A DNA stretch of 64,000 nucleotides from an uncultured Eubacteriales bacterium (GTDB lineage Bacteria; Bacillota; Clostridia; Christensenellales; Aristaeellaceae), in the NCBI GenBank assembly GCA_944349855.1, contig CALVNS010000009.1, forward strand, positions 17,515 to 81,514, given 5' to 3'. Made by a program: the position numbers and the translations under genes. Positions 1 through 8,495 of this stretch are shown piece after piece. A model generated the notes under the pieces. The model was not told the origin of the DNA. It saw nothing but the letters and a program-made list of their open reading frames with translations, and made no database searches. Position 1 is the stretch's first letter. Every line of letters begins with the position of its first letter.

Positions 1-3000
1 TGAAGCCTGCCGCCTCGCGGGCTGCGTTGAACAGGCTTGCCACCCGGTCGGTGTGTTCCTCCGGGATCGCCCATTCAGGACCGGCCTCGCCAAAGATGGA
101 CGCCTCGCTGGCGCGTCCGCCGCCGGCATACTTTGTCAGTTTGTTATACAGTCCGCCGCCGCTGGTTACGGCGCGTACCGTGGCGCTGAGCACGGGATCG
201 CCCCATCCTGCGTAGAGGGATTCCCGCGCGGCGCTGCCCGTGTTGGAAGCGTCCTGCGAGATGCCGGTGGAATCAATCGTCGCATCCAGCTCCGGGGTCC
301 CATAGCCGTCCGCCAGGGCCTGCGCCGCCGCTTCGCCTGCCGCCGCCTGCGCGGGGACTGCTTCCGACGCCGCCTTCCCCGTGCCGTATGCGCCGAACTC
401 CCCGAGCGGGTCGTATCCCGTTGCCTCGAAGTCGGCTTTGCGCATTTGGTAAAATTGCGCTTCCTGCCCCAGCGCGTACAGGTAGCCCATCTGTTCCAGC
501 AGCGTTGCCACTTCCGGATTGTCGGCATACGGCTCAAACAGCTTCCTCAGCTCGCCCGATGCGCTATGGAAGTCAAACAGCTGGCCCGCAATATCATCCG
601 TGAGTAAGCCGGCGGCGTCCAGTCCTGCCCAGTCCACGTCCTCGAGCGTTAAAGCGCCGGTCAGGCTGTTGCGCTCCATCGTGCCGATGTCGCCCAGCGC
701 AGCCCTGAGAAACGGCAGGGCTTCCCCGAAATCGCTCTGCCCGATCAGCGCGTCCAATACGGCCATCGTGACCTGTGCATTGTCGTCCTTGTAGCCCTGA
801 ATCCTTGCCGCGTACTGAGCATCCATATCGGACAGAAATGCCGTCTTGTCCGCTTCGCTGTACGCTGCGCCGGTAAGGGGATTGATCCATCCCTGGCGGA
901 TGGCCTCGTCATAATAGACGCCCCATTTCGCCATTTCGCCGATGTGAGTCATCTCCGCGTCGGCCAGGTTGGCGTTCATGATCTCCGCCTGCTCTGCCAG
1001 GAAGGATTCGGCGCTGTCCCAGCTCACGCTTTCGGCTTTGTGCAGCTGCTTTGCAAGTTCTGCCGCCTGGTCGGCCTGGGCGGCAAGCGCCATGGCGTCG
1101 TTGTACGCCTGCATCTTCTCCATGATGGCGCTGTACTCGTTTCCGGTAATCACGCCGTCGTCCATGGCCGCGCCAAGCGTTTCTCCGAATTCCCGGCCAA
1201 GCTGCTCCGCCTGCCCGACGAGGTTTTCATACATCGTATCGGCAAGCAGGATTGCGCCCGCATACTCGCCGTCGCGTGCGGAGGCATCGGGACCGCCAAA
1301 CAGCATCGTCAGGTAGCTTGCGCTCTTGTCAAAGCTCGCGCTGATGCCTGCAAGCAGCTCGTCGCCCATCGTCTCGCCCAGCGCGGCAAGGCGCTCCGTC
1401 TGCTCCGGTGTAAGGGTTGAGCCGGTGATCATGCTGGTCAGCAGCTCTCCGGAGAGCGTCGAGCCGGCCGTCTCAAAGCTTTCGACCGCCGTTTGCAGGG
1501 CGGCGTTGTAGCTGTTGATCTCGGCGTAGGCGTCGTTGAATGCGTCGCCAATGCCATTGACGTGTGCCAGCAGGGCGGTGTCGTCCAGCTCCATGTCGCC
1601 GAAGTGGGCTTCCAGCGTCTCTTCCTTCCAGGCGGCGATGCCCTTTTTCAGCGCGCCCACCGCGGCCGCAGCCAGCGTGAGGCCTGCGGCCCATCGTCCG
1701 ACGGGTGTGAGCGCAAAGCCGATCAGCCTGAACGCCCCGGCCGAAACCATCAGCCCCGGGCCGGCAACGGCGATGCCCTCCGCCGCGCCGGTCAGCGCGT
1801 TCAGCGCCGTGCCGTCCATGCCCGAGATCGCGTTGACCAAGTCCGTCAGCCATCTGGCGGTCGCCTCGGCCTCCGGTGCGACGGCCTCGCCGATTGTCGC
1901 CTGGAAGGCGCTCCGTGCGGCGGTGAACGCGCGCAGCGCGCCGCCCAGGCCGCCCTCTATGGTGCCGGCCATGGATTCGGTATAGCCGGCGCTGTCGCTC
2001 TCGATCTGTTCCTTGTAGTCGATGATCGTGCCCAGCGCTTCCATCAGGTTGAGCGCCGTGGTGGTGGTGCGCTTGCCGAACAGGTTGCCCAGCATTTCGT
2101 TTTTGTCAGCCTTCGAGAGCGTGGAGAGGGATGCCGCCAGCTCGCCGATGATCTGGATCGCCGGTTTCAATTCGCCTGTCGTCGAATCGTAAACCGACAG
2201 GCCCAATTCGTTCATGGCGTCCGCCGTATTGGCTACGTCAATGCCGGCATCCTCCATGTAGGCTTCAAATTCTGCCCATTCCTCCTCCGTCACGCGCAGG
2301 GACTGAATCAGCTTGTCCTTGCTCTGCGTCGGCGCAAGCAGCGTCAGCATGAAGTTGCGCAGCTGCGTGCCGGCGTCCCGGCCCTGCATGTCTTCGCCGA
2401 ACTGCGAGATGCCGCCCAGAATGGCGAGAATCTCGCTGCTCCCGCCCGCAAAGAACTGTGCGCCGCTGCCAAGCCGCTGCATGGACTGGCCCAGGGTGTC
2501 GATGTCGGCGGCGCTGATGGCGGCGGTCTTCGACATCTGATCGCTCAATGTGTTGGCGTACTCCATGGGCATGCCCAGCGCATTCAGCGTGTAGTACAGG
2601 TAGTCCAGGCTGTCGGCCAGGTCGATATTGGCCGCCGTCGCCAGGCTCATGACGGTGGGCATCAGCGTTTGGGTTTGATCCATGTTCAAACCCAGCTGCG
2701 CCATCATGACCTCGGCCTGAGCGGCCTGATCCATCGTGTATCTGCTCGACTGAGCGATGGTTTTGTTGTATTCGTTCAGGATGCGCATGGTCTTGTCGTC
2801 GTACTCTCCAAGCGCCTGCACTTCCCGCATGACGTCGTCGTACTGGACGTATTCCTGAACGCTGTCCTTCCCAAAGTCGATCATCTTCTGACTGAGTGCG
2901 TCGATGTGGTTGCCCACATTCATCAGCATGTCGCCGATTCTGCCAAACGAGTTGTCAACGCGACCACTGATGGAGATGATCGTCTGGAGGGTCTGCTGTC

Positions 3001-3004
3001 CCAT
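1..3004 (-). CDS. Phage tail tape measure protein (partial)
   Basis: This protein sets tail length and spans the tail tube lumen. About 1,001 residues are visible from the ATG at 3004, and the C-terminus runs off the window edge. The family is recognised from its size, its place after the tail chaperone, an N-terminal coiled region, a hydrophobic segment around residues 405-450 and a C-terminal GEAGPEWAIPEEH motif at about residue 972, which is typical near the end of Siphoviridae/Myoviridae tape measures. Little may therefore be missing. It follows a gpD-like hub gene and a small gene in the tail operon. Confidence 0.9.
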   Translation of the reverse strand, partial: MGQQTLQTIISISGRVDNSFGRIGDMLMNVGNHIDALSQKMIDFGKDSVQEYVQYDDVMREVQALGEYDDKTMRILNEYNKTIAQSSRYTMDQAAQAEVMMAQLGLNMDQTQTLMPTVMSLATAANIDLADSLDYLYYTLNALGMPMEYANTLSDQMSKTAAISAADIDTLGQSMQRLGSGAQFFAGGSSEILAILGGISQFGEDMQGRDAGTQLRNFMLTLLAPTQSKDKLIQSLRVTEEEWAEFEAYMEDAGIDVANTADAMNELGLSVYDSTTGELKPAIQIIGELAASLSTLSKADKNEMLGNLFGKRTTTTALNLMEALGTIIDYKEQIESDSAGYTESMAGTIEGGLGGALRAFTAARSAFQATIGEAVAPEAEATARWLTDLVNAISGMDGTALNALTGAAEGIAVAGPGLMVSAGAFRLIGFALTPVGRWAAGLTLAAAAVGALKKGIAAWKEETLEAHFGDMELDDTALLAHVNGIGDAFNDAYAEINSYNAALQTAVESFETAGSTLSGELLTSMITGSTLTPEQTERLAALGETMGDELLAGISASFDKSASYLTMLFGGPDASARDGEYAGAILLADTMYENLVGQAEQLGREFGETLGAAMDDGVITGNEYSAIMEKMQAYNDAMALAAQADQAAELAKQLHKAESVSWDSAESFLAEQAEIMNANLADAEMTHIGEMAKWGVYYDEAIRQGWINPLTGAAYSEADKTAFLSDMDAQYAARIQGYKDDNAQVTMAVLDALIGQSDFGEALPFLRAALGDIGTMERNSLTGALTLEDVDWAGLDAAGLLTDDIAGQLFDFHSASGELRKLFEPYADNPEVATLLEQMGYLYALGQEAQFYQMRKADFEATGYDPLGEFGAYGTGKAASEAVPAQAAAGEAAAQALADGYGTPELDATIDSTGISQDASNTGSAARESLYAGWGDPVLSATVRAVTSGGGLYNKLTKYAGGGRASEASIFGEAGPEWAIPEEHTDRVASLFNAAREAAGF

Positions 3005-3031
3005 TTTTCACCGCCTAACTGCGGCGATTGT

Positions 3032-3232
3032 TCAAAACGCCGCGAGGATCGCTCCGTGTCCGTCGTCAAACACGAAAAAATAAACGCGGTCGCCCACCTT
3101 GAGGGGCGCGCCGCTTACGGATGGGATTGCGGGCGTGACGATGCCGTCGCGTGTGAAGGACTGCACCTTGTAGCCGCCCTCGCACGCTTCGGCAATGATC
3201 CCGCGCTCAATGGCCGCGCCATAGTTTTGCAT
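3032..3232 (-). CDS. Small phage tail-region protein
   Basis: A 66-residue protein of unknown function. The ATG at 3232 is chosen because an AAAGGA ribosome site lies six bases before it; the frame is open further upstream to 3301 but without a comparable site. It is compact and beta-rich in appearance, with KVGDRVYFFVFDDGHG near the C-terminus, reminiscent of the short OB-like beta domains of baseplate or spike genes. It lies between the hub-like gpD gene and the tape measure gene, so a tail role is likely. Confidence 0.6.
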   Translation of the reverse strand: MQNYGAAIERGIIAEACEGGYKVQSFTRDGIVTPAIPSVSGAPLKVGDRVYFFVFDDGHGAILAAF

Positions 3233-3336
3233 GATGGTTCCTTTCTCGTCCCTTGATCGTTTTGCTTTCTTTTTGTCGTTCAGCCGGAGCGATTGGGCCA
3301 TGATCTATGGGATGCCGCTGATCCTGCCCAAAGGCA

Positions 3337-4254
3337 TCATCCGATCGTTTCAATGCAGCGGAGCATCCTCGCCTTGCTCGTCCCGCGAATGAAGTCATGC
3401 TCCACTTCGTCTATCAGCCACTTGCCGCCCGCGTCGGTCGCGCTTTCGATGTCGATGCGCGTCATGGCCGTCATGCCGGCGTTGAACTCCATGCTGACGG
3501 TCAGCTCCTCCGCAGTACGGTTGTGGCAAAGCAGCAGGCCGTGCGCCCATCGGGCCGCCTGGGCGGCATCCACCGCTGGATGATCTGTGCATACTTCATG
3601 CTGGCCGTAAGGGGCGTCCGCGTCCTGTGCGGCTCCACTGGCGTAGGGGGTTTGGATGGCGATCCCTGCCAGCTTTGCGTCGTCGCGTCTCAGGTAGCGC
3701 GTGCCTGCCTGATCTGCGCCGATTCTGATGACCTGCGCCGCCGTCATGGCCTGCGCGTATTCAATGGAGATCGCGTTCAACCGTCCGTTCAGCGCTTTCA
3801 GGACCGCGCCTTCATATCGGAGAATCCGGCTCAAAAAAGCCGGTGCGCCCTCTTTGTTTCGAATCATGTAAGGATAGGCAATATCCTGTTCAATGCCAAA
3901 TAGGGCGCTGTCCATTCCGCATTCTGCGGCGCAGGCATCCGCGATGTCGGCAATGCGCATGTTATCGTATGCGGCGTAGGCTTTGCGCCGCGCCGCGCTC
4001 GGCAGGCTCGTGGCGATGATTCTGTACTTTCCCGCCTCCGGGAGGATCGTGTTCAGAAACAGCATGCCGGTGCTGTAACCGCCCTTGTGAACTTCCAACA
4101 CGTCGTCGCGCTGCGGCTTCCATCTGTACCAGGCTGCGGCATGTTCCAGCTCGATCTCCATGCTGTCGCATCGCCCGCCCGAAACGTCGCGGTGAATGCA
4201 CTTCACCACGTCCACGTCACGGGTGATGTCCGTCCCTTCGTAGAACAGCTGCAT
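3337..4254 (-). CDS. Late control gpD-like tail hub protein
   Basis: A 305-residue protein resembling the P2 gpD/Mu gp44 family (phage late control D), which forms the trimeric hub on which the tape measure and spike assemble. It starts MQLFYEGTDIT and carries the alternating beta pattern of these hubs. A GGAGG site precedes the ATG at 4254. In P2 the D gene follows the tape measure gene; here it comes before it. Assignment rests on sequence feel and position, not on a diagnostic catalytic motif. Confidence 0.7.
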   Translation of the reverse strand: MQLFYEGTDITRDVDVVKCIHRDVSGGRCDSMEIELEHAAAWYRWKPQRDDVLEVHKGGYSTGMLFLNTILPEAGKYRIIATSLPSAARRKAYAAYDNMRIADIADACAAECGMDSALFGIEQDIAYPYMIRNKEGAPAFLSRILRYEGAVLKALNGRLNAISIEYAQAMTAAQVIRIGADQAGTRYLRRDDAKLAGIAIQTPYASGAAQDADAPYGQHEVCTDHPAVDAAQAARWAHGLLLCHNRTAEELTVSMEFNAGMTAMTRIDIESATDAGGKWLIDEVEHDFIRGTSKARMLRCIETIG

Positions 4255-4271
4255 GTTGCCGCCTCCTCAAA

Positions 4272-4300
4272 GAGCGGAGCGCCCATGCGGCGCTCCGCTC
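4272..4300. other. 10-bp perfect hairpin between tail genes
   Basis: Arms at 4272-4281 and 4291-4300 (GAGCGGAGCG and its complement) flank a 9-nt loop. It begins at the stop codon of the frameshifted chaperone and sits just before the ribosome site of the gpD-like gene. The tract after it on the minus strand is only TTT, so it is not a convincing terminator; it may stabilise mRNA or tune expression. Confidence 0.5.
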
Positions 4301-4829
4301 TATTTCTTGTTTCTGGATTCAATCACCGCGCGGATGGCGTTCACAAATTCATTGAACATCCTGATGGGCATGTCCATAAACACATTGATGGGCGTATGGC
4401 TTGCCATGGCGGCATCGGTCACTCGCCGTAGGTATTCCGCCCGGCTTCCCGTGCGGAAGTAGTCAAAAAAAGCGTTGCCACCTGTACCGCGCGCTGCGCG
4501 TCGGCAAGGCCGATCCGCTCCTTGATGTCCTTCGCGTCAACATCCGGCGTTACCTTGGCCGCAGCGGCGGCAAACAGACAAATCGCCTGTTTCTTGGTCA
4601 CGACGAATACATTGCGGGCTGCCGGGTCGGAATCCATCGCTTCGGCGTATTCCCATCCGGTCAGCCTGGTAAAATCGTAGTGCAGAGCGGTAACGTCCTT
4701 GCTCCTCGCGCGGATCGGCGTCGCCAGCTCCAGCGTGCCCTTTGAGATCATGTTCAGCGTGATGGGCGCGGGCTGCTGGGCGGACGGTTCCTGGGGCTGC
4801 TCGTTCTGCTTCTTGTTTTCTTCACTCAT
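4300..4829 (-). CDS. Tail assembly chaperone, -1 frameshifted long form
   Basis: Slipping back one base at T TTT TTG (4470-4464) links the zero frame to a second frame that continues for 54 codons to the TAG at 4302-4300. The product is about 176 residues, the extension starting DYFRTGSRAEYLRR and ending in a basic tail. This is the gpE+E' arrangement of P2 and the gpG/GT arrangement of lambda. The extension frame has no start codon or ribosome site suited to independent translation near its beginning. The short:long ratio is expected to be set by the slippery site. Confidence 0.8.
4419..4829 (-). CDS. Tail assembly chaperone, zero-frame form
   Basis: A 136-residue tail assembly protein of the P2 gpE type, found between tube and tape measure genes. 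The start at 4829 (MSEENKKQ) is preceded by AAGGAGA; the open frame extends upstream but covers the intergenic space. The N-terminus is acidic and Gln/Pro-rich; the body LTGWEYAEAMDSDPAARNV fits the tail chaperone family. Near its 3' end the message carries a slippery heptamer, so this is the short product of a two-product gene, the chaperone partner that coats the tape measure protein before tube assembly. Confidence 0.82.
   Translation of the reverse strand: MSEENKKQNEQPQEPSAQQPAPITLNMISKGTLELATPIRARSKDVTALHYDFTRLTGWEYAEAMDSDPAARNVFVVTKKQAICLFAAAAAKVTPDVDAKDIKERIGLADAQRAVQVATLFLTTSAREAGRNTYGE
4435..4470 (-). promoter_or_regulatory. Programmed -1 ribosomal frameshift signal
   Basis: The heptamer T TTT TTG occupies 4470-4464 in the correct phase of the zero frame (CTT TTT TTG). 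After five bases comes a hairpin with perfect 6-bp arms TTCCGC (4458-4453) and GCGGAA (4440-4435) and a 12-nt loop. The spacing is as expected for a stimulatory structure. The same heptamer is used in the P2 E gene. Confidence 0.8.
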
Positions 4830-4929
4830 GATCTTTTTTCTCCTTGCTTTTTTTGATTTGAGCAGGGCGGGAAAAGCGAAATGGTTTGCGCTTTTCCCGC
4901 CCCATGGGAGAGGGCGCAAGCCCGGCTCA

Positions 4930-5445
4930 TTAGTTCAGCAGATTCTCAATCTGGTTGGTGTAGTCAACGCCGTTGAACTTGATGACGCCCGCCATCGCAT
5001 CGATGATGGTCGTGACTTCGCCGTTGATCTCCTCCTCGTAGCGCAGCACGGAATATTTGTCCGTGCTGCCGAAGGGGTTGCCCGTTTCGATGTTGCCCTT
5101 TTCGGTGGACTTGTGAACGCAGGTAATGCGGAACTTGACGCTCTCATGCTCGATCTCGCCGGCGGCGACGTTATAGCGCTGGCGCACAATGCGGGTTTCG
5201 ATGAAGTGTTTGCCGGGAGAGGCGAGGTACTTGCAGTTCACGCCGTTGTTGTGGCTCACGCCGAATTCCATCGCGTTCAGATGGGTTGTGTTGGGCATAT
5301 CCACGTCCATCGCCATGCCGGAGGAGGAAATGGTGCTGGTGGGATGCTCAATCGTCGGCAGGCTTACGCTGGTTACGTCCTCGGCAACGCGCTCGTTGTC
5401 AATCACCCGATGGCCTTCGACGTTGTTATACACTTTGCTGGGCAT
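4930..5445 (-). CDS. Major tail tube protein (FII family)
   Basis: A 171-residue protein matching the contractile-tail tube family (P2 FII). It forms the inner tube inside the sheath. The start MPSKVYNNVEGHRV and body with VKFRITCVHKSTEKG and a conserved basic/acidic beta pattern fit the family, as does the length of about 170 residues. It lies directly downstream of the sheath gene, 18 bases away, with a GGAG-like site before the ATG at 5445. The tail chaperone follows. Confidence 0.9.
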   Translation of the reverse strand: MPSKVYNNVEGHRVIDNERVAEDVTSVSLPTIEHPTSTISSSGMAMDVDMPNTTHLNAMEFGVSHNNGVNCKYLASPGKHFIETRIVRQRYNVAAGEIEHESVKFRITCVHKSTEKGNIETGNPFGSTDKYSVLRYEEEINGEVTTIIDAMAGVIKFNGVDYTNQIENLLN

Positions 5446-5462
5446 CTCGGTTCGCTCCTTTC

Positions 5463-6935
5463 TTACGCCACGTCGGCGAAATAAGTCACAAAACCTTCAT
5501 CCGTCCAGTTGACAATCGCGGTCAGGCTCTTGGCGAGCGGCGTGGTCGTCACGTTGAAGGTGAAGGAGTAGTCGCCGTTCATGATGTCGCTGCTGTCGTC
5601 GGCTTCGGCGTTCAGGTGGACGACGCCGTAGGTCAGCGCGCCGATCTTGACCAGCGCGTCGAGCCGGGTCTGCTCCTCGGCCACGATGGTCTTGATGTCG
5701 TTGGCGGTCAGCGGCTTGTCCACATTGCGGGTGCGGCGGTGCTGGAAGTCGTTGCTGATGTAGTACAGCATCATGCGGTTGGTTTCGCTCACGTTGATCT
5801 GGTCGCCATCCTCCTGGGTGTAGTCGGCGCTGTGGCATCCCCAGATGGCCCATCGGCCGCCCACATAAGCGGCAGAAGCGATTCCGTTCTTGTTGAGCTG
5901 GCTGTTGATGAGGGCATCGTCAAACACGCGGCCCGCGCTGTCCTCGCCCATGTACAGGTTGCCGATGATGGCGCATTCGGTGTTGCTGGCGGTCTTGTAG
6001 GGAATGCCGTCCTGGGCGACGAGGAGTTCCTGGAAGTTGGCCGCAGCCAGTACGGATAGGTGATAAATCTTGTCGTCCGTCCCCTTCGCCAGCGGGAAGT
6101 ATACGGTTTCGTTGGACTTGTTGTAGCCGTTGGCATTCTTCCAGGTGGCAGCGTTGGCAAGGGTGACTTTCTCGCTCTGGTCATCGACAATCGGGATGTC
6201 GGCCATGACGTACACATCCCAATGGCTGTTCACCTTCTGACTGTTGTGAATCATCGCGCTATGCACGGCAGGGATGGAGGAGAAGCCGGGGGCTAGCAGG
6301 AAGGAGGGAATAAAGCCGGTCTCCTGGTAAACATTTTTGGTAGCGAAAAGGCCGGTATTTAGGCCCGCGCCGTCGGTCGCGCCGATCACGTCGTCAGCGT
6401 CAACGGCGGTCGCGTCGATGCTGTTGTAGGTGATGGTCAGGGCCTCAGTGCCAAGGCCACCGCTGGTGATCTCAGCGATGGTCAGCAGCTTCTTATTGAA
6501 GTCGTACTGAACAGTGTAGTCCGTGCCTTTGGTCTTGCCGGTCACGGCCACGGTGTCCAGAATGATGTCGCCAGCATTGGCGATGGTCACGCGGCCATTT
6601 TCGGGGGTCAGGTTGGCAGTGCCAGCCTCCGCAGCCTTGTGGGTCGCGGGATCGAGAACGTTAATCAGCACCAGGGGGCCGACGGCCTTGTTCTCAAGAT
6701 GGGCGTGCATCGCTTCGCACAGGGTATACTTGTCCCACTCGTCGCTGTAACCAAAATGCTTGCGGGCTTCCGCAATGTTGGTCACAAGAATGGGGCGGTT
6801 CACGTTGGCAGCGCCGCCGGCCACGGTATGAACAGGTGCAGTGCCGACGTAGACGATGGCGTTCTGGCCCTTGATGGCAACCTTCGTGCCCACGGACTGG
6901 ATTGTGCCATATGCGCCATGGAGATAGTCAGCCAT
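5463..6935 (-). CDS. Contractile tail sheath protein
   Basis: A 490-residue tail sheath protein. Its N-terminus (MADYLHGAYGTIQSVG) and the late segment with PLTANDIKTIVAEEQTRLDAL are characteristic of phage_sheath proteins, whose C-terminal domain donates strands to neighbours in the contractile helix. The presence of a sheath defines a myovirus tail. A GAGGACA site precedes the ATG at 6935. The middle is an expanded, more variable insertion, usual for this family. It is paired with the tube gene immediately downstream. Confidence 0.93.
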   Translation of the reverse strand: MADYLHGAYGTIQSVGTKVAIKGQNAIVYVGTAPVHTVAGGAANVNRPILVTNIAEARKHFGYSDEWDKYTLCEAMHAHLENKAVGPLVLINVLDPATHKAAEAGTANLTPENGRVTIANAGDIILDTVAVTGKTKGTDYTVQYDFNKKLLTIAEITSGGLGTEALTITYNSIDATAVDADDVIGATDGAGLNTGLFATKNVYQETGFIPSFLLAPGFSSIPAVHSAMIHNSQKVNSHWDVYVMADIPIVDDQSEKVTLANAATWKNANGYNKSNETVYFPLAKGTDDKIYHLSVLAAANFQELLVAQDGIPYKTASNTECAIIGNLYMGEDSAGRVFDDALINSQLNKNGIASAAYVGGRWAIWGCHSADYTQEDGDQINVSETNRMMLYYISNDFQHRRTRNVDKPLTANDIKTIVAEEQTRLDALVKIGALTYGVVHLNAEADDSSDIMNGDYSFTFNVTTTPLAKSLTAIVNWTDEGFVTYFADVA

Positions 6936-6949
6936 ATTGTTTTGTCCTC

Positions 6950-7606
6950 CTATTTCAGAAAATTTTCAAGGCTATTGTTCACGCCTTCTTCTGCATAGCA
7001 GGAGAAGTCCACCGTAACAAAGCCGTAGTAGAGGGGCCTCTTGTCCACAACGAAGCTCTGATCCGTATACAGGCTGTACAGCATCGAAGCCTCGTTGACA
7101 AACAAATCGGTTTGGGGAATGAATTTCTGATTCAGCAGCTTTTCGATGCAGTCATCCATCCAGTCGGTCAGCGTGAAAAGGCCCTGCTCTGTTCCCTCCA
7201 TCAGCAGGCTCATGTCCAGCCCGTTTTCGCTTTCCGCGCTGTCAATAAACCCCGGCAATCGAATGCCGGGTTCGTAGACACTGAACAGAATATCCGCCGA
7301 AAGTGTCTGGCCAAGTTCCTGCGGTCGGTGAATGTTGTTGTACCGGTCGAAACGCTTTTCCTCAACGTATTTGGCGCGGGATGCTCTGGGCATAACCAGA
7401 ATGCCGGGACACACGTTGATGGGATCGACGAGAAGATGTCCCGTCTGATCCGGGCGCGTAGGCTGCCACGCGAGAAAGCACTGCGGCTTCTGCCGCACGA
7501 TCTCGGTAATGTCCATATCGGGCGGCGGGGCTTTCATTTCCCGTCCATCGCACAGCTCCTTCTCGATCCACTGCTTGAGTTTGCGCAGCCGTTCGCTCGT
7601 CCTCAA
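6950..7606 (-). CDS. Probable tail completion/terminator protein
   Basis: A 218-residue protein placed between the head-tail joining gene and the sheath, where phages encode the tail terminator. Its start overlaps the preceding gene by four bases. It has no recognised catalytic motif. The sequence opens with a helical RTSERLRKLKQWIEK and ends in alternating strands around YYGFVTVDFSCYAEEG. Function is inferred from position; I do not recognise the family with certainty. Confidence 0.55.
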   Translation of the reverse strand: MRTSERLRKLKQWIEKELCDGREMKAPPPDMDITEIVRQKPQCFLAWQPTRPDQTGHLLVDPINVCPGILVMPRASRAKYVEEKRFDRYNNIHRPQELGQTLSADILFSVYEPGIRLPGFIDSAESENGLDMSLLMEGTEQGLFTLTDWMDDCIEKLLNQKFIPQTDLFVNEASMLYSLYTDQSFVVDKRPLYYGFVTVDFSCYAEEGVNNSLENFLK

Positions 7607-7947
7607 GTCTGCATCACCGCCTTGGGGTCGTTGCTCATGAGCAGGATTGTGTACATGCCCATATCCTTCTGCACTTGCAGTATCTTCATGGGCCTGCTGT
7701 CGAAGATCACATGCTCATTGGGCAGCGCGCGTCCGGGGAATCCCTCAACGGGGGTGTACAGCAGCGTTTCGCTGGTGTTGTTGTCCCACGAAAGATCGAT
7801 CACGTTGTTGTTCTTGCGCTTGAGGGCCGTTTCGTCATCGGTCACGCACTGGAATCTGCATCCATTCCAGGTGTGCCATTCGGCAAAGTGGTTGTGATTC
7901 ATGAAAACCCGCGTCAGGTCGTCGTGAATCTTGTCCTTGAGCGCCAT
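7603..7947 (-). CDS. Probable head-tail joining (stopper) protein
   Basis: A 114-residue protein in the connector slot between capsid genes and the tail terminator. It is rich in beta-strand character, with ALPNEHVIFDSRPMKILQVQ in the middle, like small stopper or head-closure proteins. Its ATG overlaps the stop of the upstream 49-residue gene as TAATG, and its own stop overlaps the next start, so translation is coupled. The assignment depends on gene order. Confidence 0.55.
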   Translation of the reverse strand: MALKDKIHDDLTRVFMNHNHFAEWHTWNGCRFQCVTDDETALKRKNNNVIDLSWDNNTSETLLYTPVEGFPGRALPNEHVIFDSRPMKILQVQKDMGMYTILLMSNDPKAVMQT

Positions 7948-8096
7948 TAGGCATCACCGGCTCTGGCCGCTTCCTTCTTGTCCGGCTTCTTGGCGGGCTT
8001 GGGAGCAAGCACGGCCTTGCCTTGCTCGATCAGGCGCATGCCGTAGCTTGCGCTGACCGTTTCGGCCTTGCCGGTTCGGATGATTTTGACGTTCAT
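7947..8096 (-). CDS. 49-residue phage protein in connector region
   Basis: A very short gene with a strong GGGAGG site before the ATG at 8096. The protein begins MNVKIIRTGKAETVSASYG and ends in a Lys/Ala/Pro-rich tail. It overlaps the upstream gene as ATGA and the downstream gene as TAATG, which strongly supports real translation. Such small proteins occur beside the head-tail connector genes of Clostridia phages; the role is unknown. Confidence 0.65.
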   Translation of the reverse strand: MNVKIIRTGKAETVSASYGMRLIEQGKAVLAPKPAKKPDKKEAARAGDA

Positions 8097-8479
8097 GCCT
8101 TTTTCCTCCCTTTGGTGGTTTTCTTTTCAGCTTCTTTCGAAGGCGCTTCCCCGGCGGCGGAGACAATCCCGTCCATCACGTCGATTTCGGGGGCCTCCGC
8201 TTCTTCATCCGCTTCCTCGGCAGGCTCTTTGTTCAGGGACGCCTCGCCTTTGGGGATAGGCTGATTGACATCGTTGCTGCGCGCGCCCTCTTCGCCGCCT
8301 CCATCCTCAACGACGGCGCTTTGGGCGTCAGGATCGGGGGTGGCGATGGGGGAGCGTTCGATGGCCTTTAGCCGCAACAGCCTCTTGAGTTTTTCTTCCG
8401 GGATCGGAATGCCAATGATCTCTCCGGGCGTATATTTGCGCCCGGAGATGCTGACATAGTGTTTCGCTGCGTAACGCAT
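8093..8479 (-). CDS. Phage protein with acidic C-terminal half
   Basis: A 128-residue protein. The ATG at 8479 (MRYAAKHYVS) is preceded by AAAGGAGCAGG, better than any upstream start. The N-terminal 45 residues look folded (GRKYTPGEIIGIPIPEEKLKRLL), and the rest is disordered, rich in Glu, Ala and Pro, ending in a basic KGRKKA. It lies just after the capsid gene. It could be a connector adaptor or capsid-associated protein; I do not recognise a family. Confidence 0.6.
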   Translation of the reverse strand: MRYAAKHYVSISGRKYTPGEIIGIPIPEEKLKRLLRLKAIERSPIATPDPDAQSAVVEDGGGEEGARSNDVNQPIPKGEASLNKEPAEEADEEAEAPEIDVMDGIVSAAGEAPSKEAEKKTTKGRKKA

Positions 8480-8495
8480 GTCCTGCTCCTTTCTC

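Noticed and set aside
1493-3256. Long plus-strand open frame of 587 codons opposite the tape measure gene
   Set aside because: No ribosome site, antisense to a clear gene, and low-complexity His/Gln/Arg content typical of a shadow frame.
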